From Prochlorococcus sp. MIT 1223 (GTDB taxonomy: Bacteria > Cyanobacteriota > Cyanobacteriia > PCC-6307 > Cyanobiaceae), in assembly GCF_034092465.1 (NCBI RefSeq), contig NZ_CP139303.1, positions 834,865-898,864 of the forward strand: a stretch of 64,000 bases of DNA. The letters run 5' to 3'. The notes under the pieces were generated by a model, which worked only from the letters and a program-made list of their open reading frames with translations, had not been told where the DNA came from and did not search any database. The stretch's first letter is position 1. Each line of letters begins with the position of its first letter. The translations under genes were made by a program, and so were the position numbers. Shown here one piece after another: positions 49,868 through 60,073 of the stretch.

Positions 49868-51055
49868 TTCATTAATAAGCGTTTTAATTGCATTAATAAC
49901 AAAGTCTTGTTGCTCCTCAGATATTTCTGGAAAGATAGGAAGACTTAATACTTGACTACACGTCTCCTCTGTTCTATCAAGATTTTCAAAAGAATTCTTA
50001 AAAACCTTATATGCAGGCTGAAGATGAATTGGCACTGGGTAGTAAATAATAGTTTGAACACCTAATTCATCTAGCTTCAATTTAAAGATATCTCTAGTCT
50101 TACTATTGTATGGTCCTTCCATATCAGGCAATTGATTGGATTGATCATTTTCTTGATAAGAATATTTAGTTACTTTAATAACAAATTGATTCCATCCATG
50201 AATAATATTCTTATTATTTGAATAGTCAGGTATATGAATTCCAGGTAATTGCTTAAGAGCTTTGATATAGCGAAATGCAATTTTTTCTCTTTGAATTATC
50301 CAATCAGAGAGTTTTGGTAGCTTTACATTTAAAATTGCTGCCTGCAAAGCATCTAGGCGACTGTTATAACCTAACTCTGTATGAAAATATCTTTTAGGCA
50401 TTCCATGAACTGCAAGCTCTCTTATCTTTCTTGCTAGATGATCATCATTGGTAGTAATAGCACCTCCATCACCTGCAGCTCCTAAATTCTTAGTAGGGAA
50501 AAAACTAAAGCATCCGACATCACCCCAACTTCCTACAGATTTATTTTTCCATTTAGCACCAGCCGCTTGAGCACAATCTTCAATGACTTTTAATTGATAC
50601 TTACCTGCAAGATCCATAATCTTATCCATATCAACAGGGCATCCAAAAAGATGCACAGGTAATATTGCTTTTGTTTTTGAGTTAATTGCTTTTTCTATCA
50701 AATTCAGATCAATTAAATATCCATTCGTTTCTATATCTACAAAAACCGGCTTCGCACCGACATTACTTATAGCTTCAGCAGTCGCAAAAAAAGAGAACGA
50801 AGAAGTTATCACCTCATCATCCTTACCTATTCCAAGCGCCCTTAACGCAAGTACCAAAGCATCTGTCCCGCTATTACAGCTCACTGAATAGTTAGTTCCT
50901 ATATATCGAGAAAATGATTCTTCGAAACATCTAACCTCTTCTCCACCTATGTATTTTCCGCTTTCAAGGACTCTTAAAACAGCATTATTAATCTCTTGTC
51001 CAATCTCGGACAATTGTTTATCAAGACTAAATGGAGGCACCTTCATAAAAGGCAC
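49811..51055 (-). CDS. DegT/DnrJ/EryC1-family sugar aminotransferase
   Basis: PLP-dependent aminotransferase of the nucleotide-sugar type, 414 residues. SFSFFATAEAISNVGAKPVFVDI near residue 85, GCPVDMDKIMDLA, EDCAQAAGAKW near 160, and the PLP-lysine motif FSFFPTKNLGAAGDGGAI near 182 are diagnostic. Start at 51055, or ATG 51046 (MKVPPFSLDK). The C-terminal 19 residues lie in the overlap with the Nudix gene. Members make amino sugars for surface polysaccharide. No other surface-sugar gene is adjacent. Confidence 0.88.
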   Translation of the reverse strand: MPFMKVPPFSLDKQLSEIGQEINNAVLRVLESGKYIGGEEVRCFEESFSRYIGTNYSVSCNSGTDALVLALRALGIGKDDEVITSSFSFFATAEAISNVGAKPVFVDIETNGYLIDLNLIEKAINSKTKAILPVHLFGCPVDMDKIMDLAGKYQLKVIEDCAQAAGAKWKNKSVGSWGDVGCFSFFPTKNLGAAGDGGAITTNDDHLARKIRELAVHGMPKRYFHTELGYNSRLDALQAAILNVKLPKLSDWIIQREKIAFRYIKALKQLPGIHIPDYSNNKNIIHGWNQFVIKVTKYSYQENDQSNQLPDMEGPYNSKTRDIFKLKLDELGVQTIIYYPVPIHLQPAYKVFKNSFENLDRTEETCSQVLSLPIFPEISEEQQDFVINAIKTLINESRVEGLTCSIPGRNTFPV

Positions 51056-51099
51056 ACTAATTGTTCACGGTAAAAATTTGTTTATTTTTCATTTAAAAA

Positions 51100-51720
51100 T
51101 CACCCAAACCAAAAAGGTTCTTTCCCTGGATGCCATTTAATGTTGCAGCCAATAGAAGGATTTTGATCAACATTGACTGGTTCTCCATTTAAAACTTTAT
51201 CTAAAGCTTGCCTTAAGTCTTTCCCAGTAACAGGTATTCCATTAGCTGGCCTACTTCCATCAAGTTGACCTCTATATTGCAATTCATGCTCTCCATTTAT
51301 CAAGGAAGGTGCAAAAAGAAAAAAATCAGGGGTACAAGCTGCCATAAGTGATTTGGCTAAAAGTTGATCTTGGTCAAATAAATAAGGAAATCTCCAGCCA
51401 TTGGTATTTGCTTGCTTGGAAAGATATACAGGTGCATCTTGCGGATGAGTAATCAAACTATTACTAGAGACAGCAATCATATAAATCTTCTCTCCATAAT
51501 CTTCCTGCAAATTTGTTAGTCCATTTTCTACATGCTTTACAAATGGACAATGCGCGCATATGAGCATAAATAATATTGGCTTAAGTGAAAACATCTTTTG
51601 ATTAATACTTCTGCAGCCTTTTCCGTAAAAAGGGCCTAGCTCTATCCCTTCTACAACAGGTAATTCAAAGGCTGGGAGCCTGGTGCCCAATGGCAACATA
51701 TTAGATGCAGTTCTAACCAT
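51100..51720 (-). CDS. Thioredoxin-fold (AhpC/TSA-like) protein
   Basis: A 206-residue redox protein of the thioredoxin superfamily. LPAFELPVVEG near residue 18 is followed by a thioredoxin fold with CAHCPFVKHVENGL near residue 56 (CxxC type). Later ACTPDFFLFAP carries the cis-proline region, and QYRGQLDGSRPANG is typical of the peroxiredoxin-like group. The target is unknown. It lies 45 bases upstream of the aminotransferase gene on the same strand. Confidence 0.82.
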   Translation of the reverse strand: MVRTASNMLPLGTRLPAFELPVVEGIELGPFYGKGCRSINQKMFSLKPILFMLICAHCPFVKHVENGLTNLQEDYGEKIYMIAVSSNSLITHPQDAPVYLSKQANTNGWRFPYLFDQDQLLAKSLMAACTPDFFLFAPSLINGEHELQYRGQLDGSRPANGIPVTGKDLRQALDKVLNGEPVNVDQNPSIGCNIKWHPGKEPFWFG

Positions 51721-51838
51721 TTTTTGCAGTTTTAATCATTACTAATTATGGGTCTTATTAAATATATAAACCCAGGACATAAAATCTGCGCACAGAATAA
51801 GAGAGAATCTTTAAAAGGTTCAAATTATTTCTTGAAAG

Positions 51839-52621
51839 ATGCTTCTAAACTTAAGTGGTAAGAAAATCCTAGTTACTGGGATAGCAAACAATCGTTCGAT
51901 CGCCTGGGGCATCGCACAACAACTAAGCAAAGCAGGAGCTGAGCTGGGGATAACTTATTTACCAGACGAGAAAGGTAGATTCGAATCAAAGGTAAAAGAG
52001 CTCACGGCGCCATTAAATCCCAGTCTTTTCCTTCCCTTAAACGTCCAAGACAATTCTCAAATAGAAGCTGTGTTTAATGAAATAAAGGACAAATGGGGTG
52101 AGCTCGATGGTCTAGTCCATTGTCTAGCTTTTGCTGGCAAAGAAGAGTTAATTGGTGACTACAGTGCTACTAGTTCAGAAGGGTTTTCTAGAGCTTTAGA
52201 TATCAGTGCATATTCTCTAGCGCCACTTTGCAAGCATGCCAAGGAGTTATTCACAGAAAAAGCAGGTGTTGTCACTCTTACTTATTTAGGAGCAGATAGA
52301 GCAATTCCTAACTACAACGTTATGGGAGTAGCCAAAGCCGCTTTAGAAGCATCAGTTCGATACTTATCTGCTGAGCTTGGTCCAGAGAAACAAGTTAGAG
52401 TAAATGCAATAAGTGCAGGGCCAATTCGTACTTTGGCAAGTTCCGCTATAGGTGGAATTCTAGACATGATTCATAATGTAGAAGAGAAGGCCCCTTTGAG
52501 GAGAACTGTTACTCAAACTGAAGTTGGCAATACCGCTGCATTTTTACTGAGTGATTTGTCTAGTGGTATCTCAGGTCAAACAATTTACGTAGATGCTGGA
52601 TATTGCATTAACGGAATGTGA
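51839..52621 (+). CDS. fabI: Enoyl-ACP reductase (NADH)
   Basis: Final reductive step of type II fatty acid elongation. The 260-residue short-chain dehydrogenase has ILVTGIANNRSIAWGIAQQL near the start, LVHCLAFAGKEEL near 92, the Y-X6-K active site in NYNVMGVAKAALEAS (about 154), and SAGPIRTLASSAIGG near 192. All are specific to FabI. ATG 51839. hisB follows 36 bases downstream. Confidence 0.97.
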   Translation: MLLNLSGKKILVTGIANNRSIAWGIAQQLSKAGAELGITYLPDEKGRFESKVKELTAPLNPSLFLPLNVQDNSQIEAVFNEIKDKWGELDGLVHCLAFAGKEELIGDYSATSSEGFSRALDISAYSLAPLCKHAKELFTEKAGVVTLTYLGADRAIPNYNVMGVAKAALEASVRYLSAELGPEKQVRVNAISAGPIRTLASSAIGGILDMIHNVEEKAPLRRTVTQTEVGNTAAFLLSDLSSGISGQTIYVDAGYCINGM

Positions 52622-52657
52622 TTTAACTAACAACATTTCATTCACCAGATAAGACAT

Positions 52658-53266
52658 ATGACTTCACCAAGGCAGGGCGAAATCCATCGAGTAACAAAAG
52701 AAACGGACGTTTTTGTTCGTATAGATCTTGATGGGAAGGGAGTATGCAAAATCAATACCGGCATACCTTTTCTCGATCACATGCTTCAACAAATCTCAAG
52801 CCATGGACTTTTCGATTTAGAAGTAACTGCAAATGGGGATACTCATATAGACGATCACCATACAAATGAAGATGTTGGGATTGCTTTTGGACAGGCACTA
52901 TCAAAGGCACTAGGAAACAGATCAGGTATTTTTCGTTTTGGTCATTTTATGGCCCCTTTAGATGAAGCTTTGATTCAAGTAGTACTGGACTGCTCAGGCC
53001 GTCCTCATTTAGCTTATGGATTAAAAATACCTGTCGAGAAAGTAGGGAGCTACGACACTGAGCTGGTTAAAGAATTCTTTGGAGCAGTAGTAAATAATAG
53101 TGGCCTCACATTACATATAAGGCAAATAGAAGGTTCAAATGCTCATCATATTATCGAGGCATGCTTTAAATCTTTTTCCAGAGCATTAAGAATGGCCGTT
53201 GAATATGATCAAAGAAGAAATGGCTCAATACCAAGTAGCAAAGGAGTCTTAGAACAAGCTGGATAA
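52658..53266 (+). CDS. hisB: Imidazoleglycerol-phosphate dehydratase
   Basis: Sixth step of histidine biosynthesis. It has 202 residues, normal for the monofunctional enzyme. Metal-binding motifs: [13 protein letters not shown] near residue 37, [15 protein letters not shown] near 62, and [17 protein letters not shown] near 160. ATG 52658. It may be co-transcribed with fabI. Confidence 0.97.
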   Translation: MTSPRQGEIHRVTKETDVFVRIDLDGKGVCKINTGIPFLDHMLQQISSHGLFDLEVTANGDTHIDDHHTNEDVGIAFGQALSKALGNRSGIFRFGHFMAPLDEALIQVVLDCSGRPHLAYGLKIPVEKVGSYDTELVKEFFGAVVNNSGLTLHIRQIEGSNAHHIIEACFKSFSRALRMAVEYDQRRNGSIPSSKGVLEQAG

Positions 53267-53355
53267 ATGCCTGTTCAATTCAACTTGTTTAATTAGGGAA
53301 AAACCTCACAAGTTGGTGAAATTTAAGCGAATATAGCTCATATTCCAATTTCCAT

Positions 53356-54849
53356 TTGATGACTATATCCTCTAAAAAAATCAATCGAGAAGAAACTGTT
53401 TCTAACTTCAATAGAGAAGATTGGATTAGTGCCTATAGGAATGTTGACAAAGAGATATCAAACCTTGAACTCAAGGTAACCAGAGGAGAAGTTCCAAAAT
53501 CTCTTTGCGGAACTTTTTATAGAAATGGGCCAGGTCAATTAGAACGAGGAGGGCAATTTGTGCACCATCCTTTCGATGGAGATGGAATGATTGCTTCAAT
53601 GCAATTCGCAAATGGGAAAGTAACCTTCAGTAATCGTTTTATAAGAACAGAAGCCTGGTTAGAAGAAGAAAAAGCTAATAAATTTTTGTATAGAGGTGTC
53701 TTTGGTACGCAAAAACCAGGTGGTCAAATAGCAAATGCTTTCGACCTTCGTTTAAAAAATATTGCGAATACAAATATCATCAAACTAGGAGATGAACTTC
53801 TTGCACTCTGGGAAGCAGCTAGTCCTTATTCCTTAAACTTAAAAACACTTAGAACAAATGGAATTTCAGATCTAAATGGAGTTCTAAAAAAAGGAGAAGC
53901 CTTCAGTGCTCATCCAAGATTTGATCCTGGGCATAATGGCGAGGCCAAAATGGTTACGTTTGGTGTAAAAACTGGACCTAAAAGTGTACTGAGATTGATG
54001 GAATTCGCAAATGAAGGGAAAGCATCAGGTCATCTTTTAAGTGATAGAAAAGATTCCTTTAATGGATTCGCTTTTCTACACGACTTCGCAATAACTCCAA
54101 ATTGGGCAATATTTCTGCAAAACGCAATTACTTTCAATCCAATACCCTTTTTATTAGGTAAAAAAGGAGCCGCACAATGCCTCACATCTAATATTCAATC
54201 AAATGGAAAATTTTGGCTAATTCCTCGAGATAGCGGTTGTTTTTCAGGAAAAGCACCTTTAATTTTTGATGCACCTAAAGGATTTGTTTTTCATCACTTA
54301 AATGCTTTTGAAAAAGACCAAGAAATAATTTTGGAAAGCATTTTTTATGAAGATTTTCCATCCATAGAGCCAGGGGAAGATTTTCGCCAAATTAACTTTG
54401 AGGAAATACCGGAAGGTATTCTGAAAAGATGTTCAATCAATCCAAACAAAGGTCAATTTGAGCTAGAGGTTTTAAGTAATCAATGCTGTGAGTTTGCAAT
54501 GGTCAACCCTAATAATCAAGGACTTAGTGCACGTTTTAGTTGGATGGCAACCGCAGAGCGAAAATCAGGTAATGGTCCGCTTCAATCTATAAAGAAATTA
54601 GATCTACATGATGGAGAAGAGCATTACTGGAGCGCAGCACCAAGAGGTTTTGTTAATGAACCTTTAATGGTTCCAAACCCACATTCCACAATTGAAGATG
54701 ATGGATGGATAGTAGTTTTGACTTGGAATGGAGAGAGAGTTGGGACTGATTTAGTAATTCTGAAAGCAAAGGATCTTTCTGAACAAGCAGTCATTGAATT
54801 ACCTATTGCGATTCCATATGGCTTACATGGAAGTTGGGTTGCAAATTGA
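53356..54849 (+). CDS. Carotenoid cleavage oxygenase
   Basis: Non-haem iron oxygenase of the RPE65/CCD family, cleaving carotenoids or apocarotenoids. The 497-residue protein has the family start GTFYRNGPGQLERGG and the four iron-ligand histidines in expected contexts: His186 (SAHPRFDPG), His242 (FLHDFAIT), His314 (FHHLNAFE) and His491 (YGLHGSW). Resembles apocarotenoid-15,15'-oxygenase-type enzymes of cyanobacteria; the natural substrate is unknown. Single-gene unit between hisB and rdgB. Confidence 0.9.
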   Translation: MMTISSKKINREETVSNFNREDWISAYRNVDKEISNLELKVTRGEVPKSLCGTFYRNGPGQLERGGQFVHHPFDGDGMIASMQFANGKVTFSNRFIRTEAWLEEEKANKFLYRGVFGTQKPGGQIANAFDLRLKNIANTNIIKLGDELLALWEAASPYSLNLKTLRTNGISDLNGVLKKGEAFSAHPRFDPGHNGEAKMVTFGVKTGPKSVLRLMEFANEGKASGHLLSDRKDSFNGFAFLHDFAITPNWAIFLQNAITFNPIPFLLGKKGAAQCLTSNIQSNGKFWLIPRDSGCFSGKAPLIFDAPKGFVFHHLNAFEKDQEIILESIFYEDFPSIEPGEDFRQINFEEIPEGILKRCSINPNKGQFELEVLSNQCCEFAMVNPNNQGLSARFSWMATAERKSGNGPLQSIKKLDLHDGEEHYWSAAPRGFVNEPLMVPNPHSTIEDDGWIVVLTWNGERVGTDLVILKAKDLSEQAVIELPIAIPYGLHGSWVAN

Positions 54850-54874
54850 ATAAAATTCGCTAAAGGAATATTTT

Positions 54875-55456
54875 TCAACCAATTTCAAAAAGTTTGTTCA
54901 GCCCTGGCTTTAATAATTTGAATGCAATTCCTCTATGACCATATGTCTTTTTTTTCTCAGATTCCATTTCCGCAAAAGTTAATCCTGTTTCTAAAACTTC
55001 GAATATTGGATCATAACCAAAACCATTACTTCCTCTTGGTAAATAGGTAATTAATCCCTCACATTTACCTTCAACCTCCAGAATTACTTTTCCCTTTTTC
55101 GCAATACAAATCGCTGCGTTAAATCTTGCTTTCCGGTTCTCAAAGTTTTTCAATTCGTTTAATAATTTACTAATTCTTTCTGAATCTGTGCTTGCATAAC
55201 GAGATGAATAGATTCCAGGTGCACCATTCAAAGAGTCTACACATAAACCTGAATCATCTGCTAATGAATATTCTCCCGTAATTCCAGAAACTTCTAAAGC
55301 TTTTATTCTGGCATTTTCAGCAAAAGTATTTCCATTTTCATTAATTTGAATAAAATCAGGTTGAGACAATATATTGATATTAAATTCAGATAATAATTCT
55401 CTAAATTCTTTTATTTTTCCTTGATTTCTAGTTGCTATTATTAAAGAAGTTTTCAT
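54875..55456 (-). CDS. rdgB: Non-canonical purine NTP pyrophosphatase
   Basis: Removes dITP/XTP from the nucleotide pool (HAM1/RdgB family). The 193-residue protein has ATRNQGKIKEFRELL at the start, the ADDSGLCVDSLNGAPGIYS substrate loop (about 66-84), and GSNGFGYDPIFEV near 142. The gene lies 17 bases after the phosphohexomutase gene on the same strand. Confidence 0.95.
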   Translation of the reverse strand: MKTSLIIATRNQGKIKEFRELLSEFNINILSQPDFIQINENGNTFAENARIKALEVSGITGEYSLADDSGLCVDSLNGAPGIYSSRYASTDSERISKLLNELKNFENRKARFNAAICIAKKGKVILEVEGKCEGLITYLPRGSNGFGYDPIFEVLETGLTFAEMESEKKKTYGHRGIAFKLLKPGLNKLFEIG

Positions 55457-55473
55457 TTTATTAATAAGGTTAT

Positions 55474-56934
55474 TTATAAACTCTTAACTAGCTTGGTTGC
55501 CCAATTAAGAGTGCTCTGAAGATCTTCATTACTTGGAGCCTGAGAATATACTCTTAGCAAAGGTTCAGTCCCTGAAAAACGAAACATTAACCAATAGTTT
55601 TTATCTAGAATAAATTTAATTCCATCAATTTTAATAATCTGCTTAACCCTTTTACCATTAACTAGATCAGGTATATTCTCAGAAAGAAAAGATTCTAATC
55701 TATCTTTTTCATTAATAGTATTAAATACTAAATCAATTCGATCAAAGAATATTTTTCCAAAACGTAATTGAAGGTCATCTAGTCTTTGAAATAATAATTG
55801 TTTTCCCTGAGAAATTGCTTCCAACAATACTAATGAAGTATAGAGAGCATCTCTTTCAGGAATATGTGATCCAAAGCCTATACCACCAGACTCTTCTCCT
55901 CCAATTAATATTTCTTGAGTAATCATCTCATGTGCAATGTACTTAAACCCTACTGGTAATTCAATAATTTCTCTTCGATAATTTTCAGCTACTAATCGCA
56001 TTTGATCACAACCACTAACAGTTTTAACAATGGATCCAGGTCTATTCCTAATACCAATCAAATGATCAATCAATAACGGCATAAGATATTGAGTACTGCA
56101 ATAATTCCCATTTTCATCTACAGCAGCTATCCGATCACCATCACCATCAAAAACCAATCCCAAAGAAGGTCTTCCACTATCACATGAAACTTTCACTATG
56201 TTGATGAGATTAGAAATATACTTAGCCAATGGCTCAGGGGGGTTACCTCCAAATAAAGGGTCACAATGACTATTTATTTCTCTAATCAATCCAGAAGGAG
56301 CATCACAAAAAAGTTCTGATATACAACCTGCAGCAGATCCATACATTGGATCGATGATCACATTTAAACCTACATTTTTAAGTCCACGAATAATTTCAGG
56401 GATATCAAATTTACTTTTCAATCCATTTAAATGCTCTTTGCGACATTCAAATCTATTTGTTCTTCCATCTACAGGAATGGTTATTCCACCAGCTTCAAGT
56501 CTTTGCTCAACTGCTTTAGTGAAATCAGAATCTACTGAACCTCCTAGTGAACTTTTTATCTTTAATCCAAGCCATTCTGGGGGATTGTGGCTTGCGGTAA
56601 TTACCAAGGCACCTAGCGCTTGATGATTTTTTACTGCCCAACTGCAAGCTGGGGTTGTCACAGGAGAATCTGTTAATAAAGGCTCAAGTCCACATCCTCT
56701 AACTGCTGACGCCACAGCTTCAGCCATTGCATCAGCTAAAAAGCGACGGTCGTATCCAATAATAATTTCACGGCTTCGAAGATCAGAAGGTTTCCGATAA
56801 TTAAGTTCTTGAGAAGAAGCAATAGCTACCGGCAAAAGTTTTTCCAGAGTAAAGTCAACTCCCAAGATTCCTCTCCAGCCATCAGTACCAAATGAAATAG
56901 GCTGAGGAGCTAAACGTAACGGCTTTTTTGTCAT
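55474..56934 (-). CDS. Phosphoglucomutase/phosphomannomutase
   Basis: Alpha-D-phosphohexomutase, 486 residues. The four domain signatures are present: FGTDGWRGILG near residue 15, the phosphoserine loop VITASHNPPEWLGLKIKS near 114, metal loop VFDGDGDRIAAVD near 243, sugar-binding GGEESGGIGF near 347, and phosphate-binding RFSGTEPLLRVYSQ near 457. Whether glucose or mannose phosphate is preferred is not clear. It links glycogen or sucrose metabolism and cell-surface sugars. Confidence 0.93.
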   Translation of the reverse strand: MTKKPLRLAPQPISFGTDGWRGILGVDFTLEKLLPVAIASSQELNYRKPSDLRSREIIIGYDRRFLADAMAEAVASAVRGCGLEPLLTDSPVTTPACSWAVKNHQALGALVITASHNPPEWLGLKIKSSLGGSVDSDFTKAVEQRLEAGGITIPVDGRTNRFECRKEHLNGLKSKFDIPEIIRGLKNVGLNVIIDPMYGSAAGCISELFCDAPSGLIREINSHCDPLFGGNPPEPLAKYISNLINIVKVSCDSGRPSLGLVFDGDGDRIAAVDENGNYCSTQYLMPLLIDHLIGIRNRPGSIVKTVSGCDQMRLVAENYRREIIELPVGFKYIAHEMITQEILIGGEESGGIGFGSHIPERDALYTSLVLLEAISQGKQLLFQRLDDLQLRFGKIFFDRIDLVFNTINEKDRLESFLSENIPDLVNGKRVKQIIKIDGIKFILDKNYWLMFRFSGTEPLLRVYSQAPSNEDLQSTLNWATKLVKSL

Positions 56935-56987
56935 TGGTATTCAATTAATAGGTTTGATCTAAAAGGCATCCGACTTATCTTTTGTTT

Positions 56988-58445
56988 ATGGCAATCCCAA
57001 CGCATAAATCAATTTTAATCACTGATCGCCTTCTTAGAAGCTCGATTCGTTGCAGAAGAAAAGCTTGGTTAGATAGTTATGGAGATAAAAGCAAAAAGCT
57101 TTGGTCAGCTCACCGCACACTTCAATTAGATCATCAACACCAAAGCTTTATTTCCTTGTTAGAGAATTCAAAAAGCAAAAGTATTGGATCATGCCAAGAA
57201 GGAGCACCTTTTGTACTTGGATTAAAACTCAAATTGGAAAATTCATCAGGCTATTCACTGCAAGCAAGCCCAGCAATAATTCAGAAAATTGATGGAAAGA
57301 GTAAATGGGGAGATTTTTCTTATAGACCCGTCATAACTCGACAGGGTAACAATTTAACAAGAGAACATCGACTTATTCTTTCATTAACTGGACAACTTCT
57401 TGAAAATCATCAAGAAGCTCCGGTTAATGAAGCTATTGTAATTTGCAAGAAAGAGAAAAGACTTGATATCGAAGTTATAAAACTTACAGAAAGCCTTGGA
57501 GTTCAAGTTCTAGAAAGTATTAATAAACTCACTAAAGATCTTAAACTTTTAGTACCTCCTCCATTAACACAAAACAGACGTAAATGTGCAATTTGCTCGT
57601 GGCGAGGAATATGTAACTTAGAAGCAAGCTCTCAAGGCCACCTCACCGAGGTAAATGGAATTGGAGGGAAAAGATTAGAAATGCTTAAAAAAGTTGGAAT
57701 CACTAATTTAGAAGAACTTTCAAAGTCTAATCCTAATCAAATTAAGGATAGTTTAGGTGATATTAACGGCGAACTTAGCAATAAAATTATTCAACAAGCC
57801 TTGGTAAAAATAGAAAATAAAGAAAAGCATATAAACCAATTAGAAGCATTACCAGAATTAAAAGATGCTCCTGGAGTATTGCTATATGATATTGAATCTG
57901 ACCCAGATAAGAAACATGATTTTCTTCATGGTTTCTTGAAATTAAAGCATGATAAAAATGGAAGCTGGGGTTTAGATCATATTAAATATCAGCCGCTTCT
58001 TAATATTAACAATGATAATGAAAATTATATCTGGGAAAGAATTCGAAAAAAATTAAATAATTATCCAGATTGGCCAATACTACATTATGGAGACACTGAA
58101 CTATTATCAATTACAAAACTAGCGCATAGGCAGAATATAAATAGGTCAGATATACAAATTATTAGCAATAGGTTTATTGATATTCAATATATATTAAAGA
58201 AACATTGGGTATTACCTCTTACTAGTTATAGCCTTAAGAGTGTTGCAAAGCATATCGGCTTTGATTGGGACATGAAAGGTGTTGACGGATCTATGGCTCT
58301 ATTGTGGTGGCGACAATGGAAAAATTCAAGGAAACTATCTAAAAGCTTTTCAAAAAATTTAAACTATATTTTTAATTACAATAAAGATGATTGTTTAGCA
58401 ACTTGGGCCATTACATCTTGGATGTTAACACAAGACAACTTATAG
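56988..58445 (+). CDS. TM0106-type RecB/Cas4-like nuclease with RNase H fold
   Basis: An uncharacterised nuclease-like protein, 485 residues from ATG 56988. The N-terminal half is a RecB/Cas4-like module with four cysteines spaced as in an iron-sulphur cluster: Cys22 and Cys200, Cys203, Cys209 (RKCAICSWRGIC). A helix-hairpin-helix follows (EVNGIGGKRLEMLKKVGITNLEEL). The C-terminal half looks like a DnaQ/RNase H-type exonuclease: LLYDIESDPDKKHDFLHGF, LHYGDTE, and the YNKDDCLATWAI tail. The combination matches the TM0106 family. Role in DNA or RNA processing is unknown. Divergent from the phosphohexomutase gene. Confidence 0.8.
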   Translation: MAIPTHKSILITDRLLRSSIRCRRKAWLDSYGDKSKKLWSAHRTLQLDHQHQSFISLLENSKSKSIGSCQEGAPFVLGLKLKLENSSGYSLQASPAIIQKIDGKSKWGDFSYRPVITRQGNNLTREHRLILSLTGQLLENHQEAPVNEAIVICKKEKRLDIEVIKLTESLGVQVLESINKLTKDLKLLVPPPLTQNRRKCAICSWRGICNLEASSQGHLTEVNGIGGKRLEMLKKVGITNLEELSKSNPNQIKDSLGDINGELSNKIIQQALVKIENKEKHINQLEALPELKDAPGVLLYDIESDPDKKHDFLHGFLKLKHDKNGSWGLDHIKYQPLLNINNDNENYIWERIRKKLNNYPDWPILHYGDTELLSITKLAHRQNINRSDIQIISNRFIDIQYILKKHWVLPLTSYSLKSVAKHIGFDWDMKGVDGSMALLWWRQWKNSRKLSKSFSKNLNYIFNYNKDDCLATWAITSWMLTQDNL

Positions 58446-58456
58446 CAAGTATAATA

Positions 58457-59293
58457 CTAACTATCATTATTTAATTGAGCAAATGAGATAGGAATTTTTA
58501 GGCTTATCGAATGATAACTATTTACCGAAAAAAGCGTATTGTATTTTAAATACTGTCTCTTTATCATGGCTAAACCAATTGTTTTTTTATCGCTAATTTT
58601 GCAAGAAGAAGTTATAATACCAGCAATTGATTCCTTCTTATTATCTACTAAATCTGTATTAACTTTAATTTCATGATTTGACTCCCAAAAACGTATTTGT
58701 TTATTGACTAAACCTACTCGTATTAATTTAGAAATTATCTCTTGCCCAAGATAGCAGCCTTTATTGGAATCAATTAAATCAATGAGTCCTAATTCTATTG
58801 GATTGCTTGCAGAAGAAATATCTTTTTCACTAAGTGGTATACCCTGCATTATCCTCCAAGATTCGACTTCTTTCAATGTTGCTAATCTAAAGCCCTTAAA
58901 TATATTATCAATTGACTTTTTATCTCCAATCCATCTAACTATAGATTCTTTCCATGTCTCTTCTAGAGATATTTTTTGAACCCTTCTGATACAATCTATT
59001 GATTTAATATGAACTCTATCTGCAGGAAAAATCACACGGTCAAATCCTTCCAAGACTTCCTGATGACTACCTGAAAGAACTAAAATATCTGCACCTATTG
59101 AATTCAATTTAATTTCTATTAAAGCACGAACCTTTCCTTTATTTGATAAGCAACATGCCTTTATAAAATCTTCTTTATGTGCGCCAATTATATCAGCTGA
59201 TGTCTGTCCATGAAGGAATTGCCTTACACCTTCTCCTGTTAACTTTATCACTTTATAATTAGCTTCCCAAATAATATTTTCCACGTTATTCAT
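58457..59293 (-). CDS. ygfZ: Folate-binding protein YgfZ
   Basis: Folate-dependent factor for iron-sulphur cluster maintenance, related to GcvT. The 278-residue protein carries the signature KGCYLGQEIISKL near residue 180, with the YgfZ-type cysteine, and VRQFLHGQTSADI near residue 22. Starts with no gap after the pyrE stop codon, so it is translationally coupled to pyrE. Convergent with the nuclease gene, 11 bases between stops. Confidence 0.88.
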   Translation of the reverse strand: MNNVENIIWEANYKVIKLTGEGVRQFLHGQTSADIIGAHKEDFIKACCLSNKGKVRALIEIKLNSIGADILVLSGSHQEVLEGFDRVIFPADRVHIKSIDCIRRVQKISLEETWKESIVRWIGDKKSIDNIFKGFRLATLKEVESWRIMQGIPLSEKDISSASNPIELGLIDLIDSNKGCYLGQEIISKLIRVGLVNKQIRFWESNHEIKVNTDLVDNKKESIAGIITSSCKISDKKTIGLAMIKRQYLKYNTLFSVNSYHSISLKIPISFAQLNNDS

Positions 59294-59878
59294 TTAATTA
59301 GTTAGGTCAATCGACCTTGTTGATACTTCTTCAATAGAAAAAACACTCTCAAGGACTAAGCCAGCATTCGAAATTGTTAAATCTGCCCCCTCTCTTCTAT
59401 CAACAAGAGCGACAATTTTATTAATGGAATAGCCCAGCTCACTTAGAGGTTTTACTGCTTTAAGAGAAGACTGGCCTGTCGTAACTACATCTTCCAATAT
59501 TGTAATCAATGATCCTTTTGGAGGTAAAGGACCTTCTATCCAAGACTCAGTTCCATGACCTTTTGGCTTCTTTCGAACTATTAGAGCATTTAAATCTCTA
59601 TTAACCTGAGCGGCTGCCATAGAAACTCCACTAACCAAAGGGTCCGCTCCTAGAGTTAAACCAGCAACTGCACACGCTTCAGGCTCAACATAATTAAGCA
59701 TCAAAGTGCTTATTAGATTCAATCCAATCCCACTAAGGCTTACTGGTTTGCAATTCACATAATGAATACTCTTTCGCCCTGAAGACAAAGTAAAATCTCC
59801 TTTTTGATAAGCGTTTTGAGCCAGAAGATTTAATAACTCGTTTTTGATAGCCTGATTAGATTTTATTGAAGGATTCAT
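59294..59878 (-). CDS. pyrE: Orotate phosphoribosyltransferase
   Basis: Converts orotate and PRPP to orotidine monophosphate in pyrimidine synthesis. It has 194 residues. [18 protein letters not shown] near residue 25 and the PRPP-binding [18 protein letters not shown] near 128 are diagnostic. TAA is directly followed by the ATG of ygfZ. Confidence 0.95.
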   Translation of the reverse strand: MNPSIKSNQAIKNELLNLLAQNAYQKGDFTLSSGRKSIHYVNCKPVSLSGIGLNLISTLMLNYVEPEACAVAGLTLGADPLVSGVSMAAAQVNRDLNALIVRKKPKGHGTESWIEGPLPPKGSLITILEDVVTTGQSSLKAVKPLSELGYSINKIVALVDRREGADLTISNAGLVLESVFSIEEVSTRSIDLTN

Positions 59879-59987
59879 ATTAAAATGGGAATAGCTAAGC
59901 TTCCTGAATTTTTGAATTATTTCCCTAACATTTATTATTAGTGAAAAACCTTCCTATTATCCAGTAGATCCCTGAAATCAACTTTCC

Positions 59988-60060
59988 GGGGGTGTAGCAA
60001 TCTGGTGAATGCAGCGAACTCATAATTCGCCTTAGGCGAGTTCGATCCTCGCCACCCCCA
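59988..60060 (+). tRNA. trnM: tRNA-Met (anticodon CAT), elongator-type
   Basis: A 73-base cloverleaf. The acceptor GGGGGTG pairs with CACCCCC, discriminator A. The anticodon loop CTCATAA gives CAT. T-arm GCGAG-TTCGATC-CTCGC. The first pair is a normal G-C, so it is not an initiator tRNA. A tRNA-Ile with lysidine-modified CAU cannot be fully excluded. The CBS-domain gene begins 13 bases downstream. Confidence 0.92.
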
Positions 60061-60073
60061 TCAAACATTTTTA

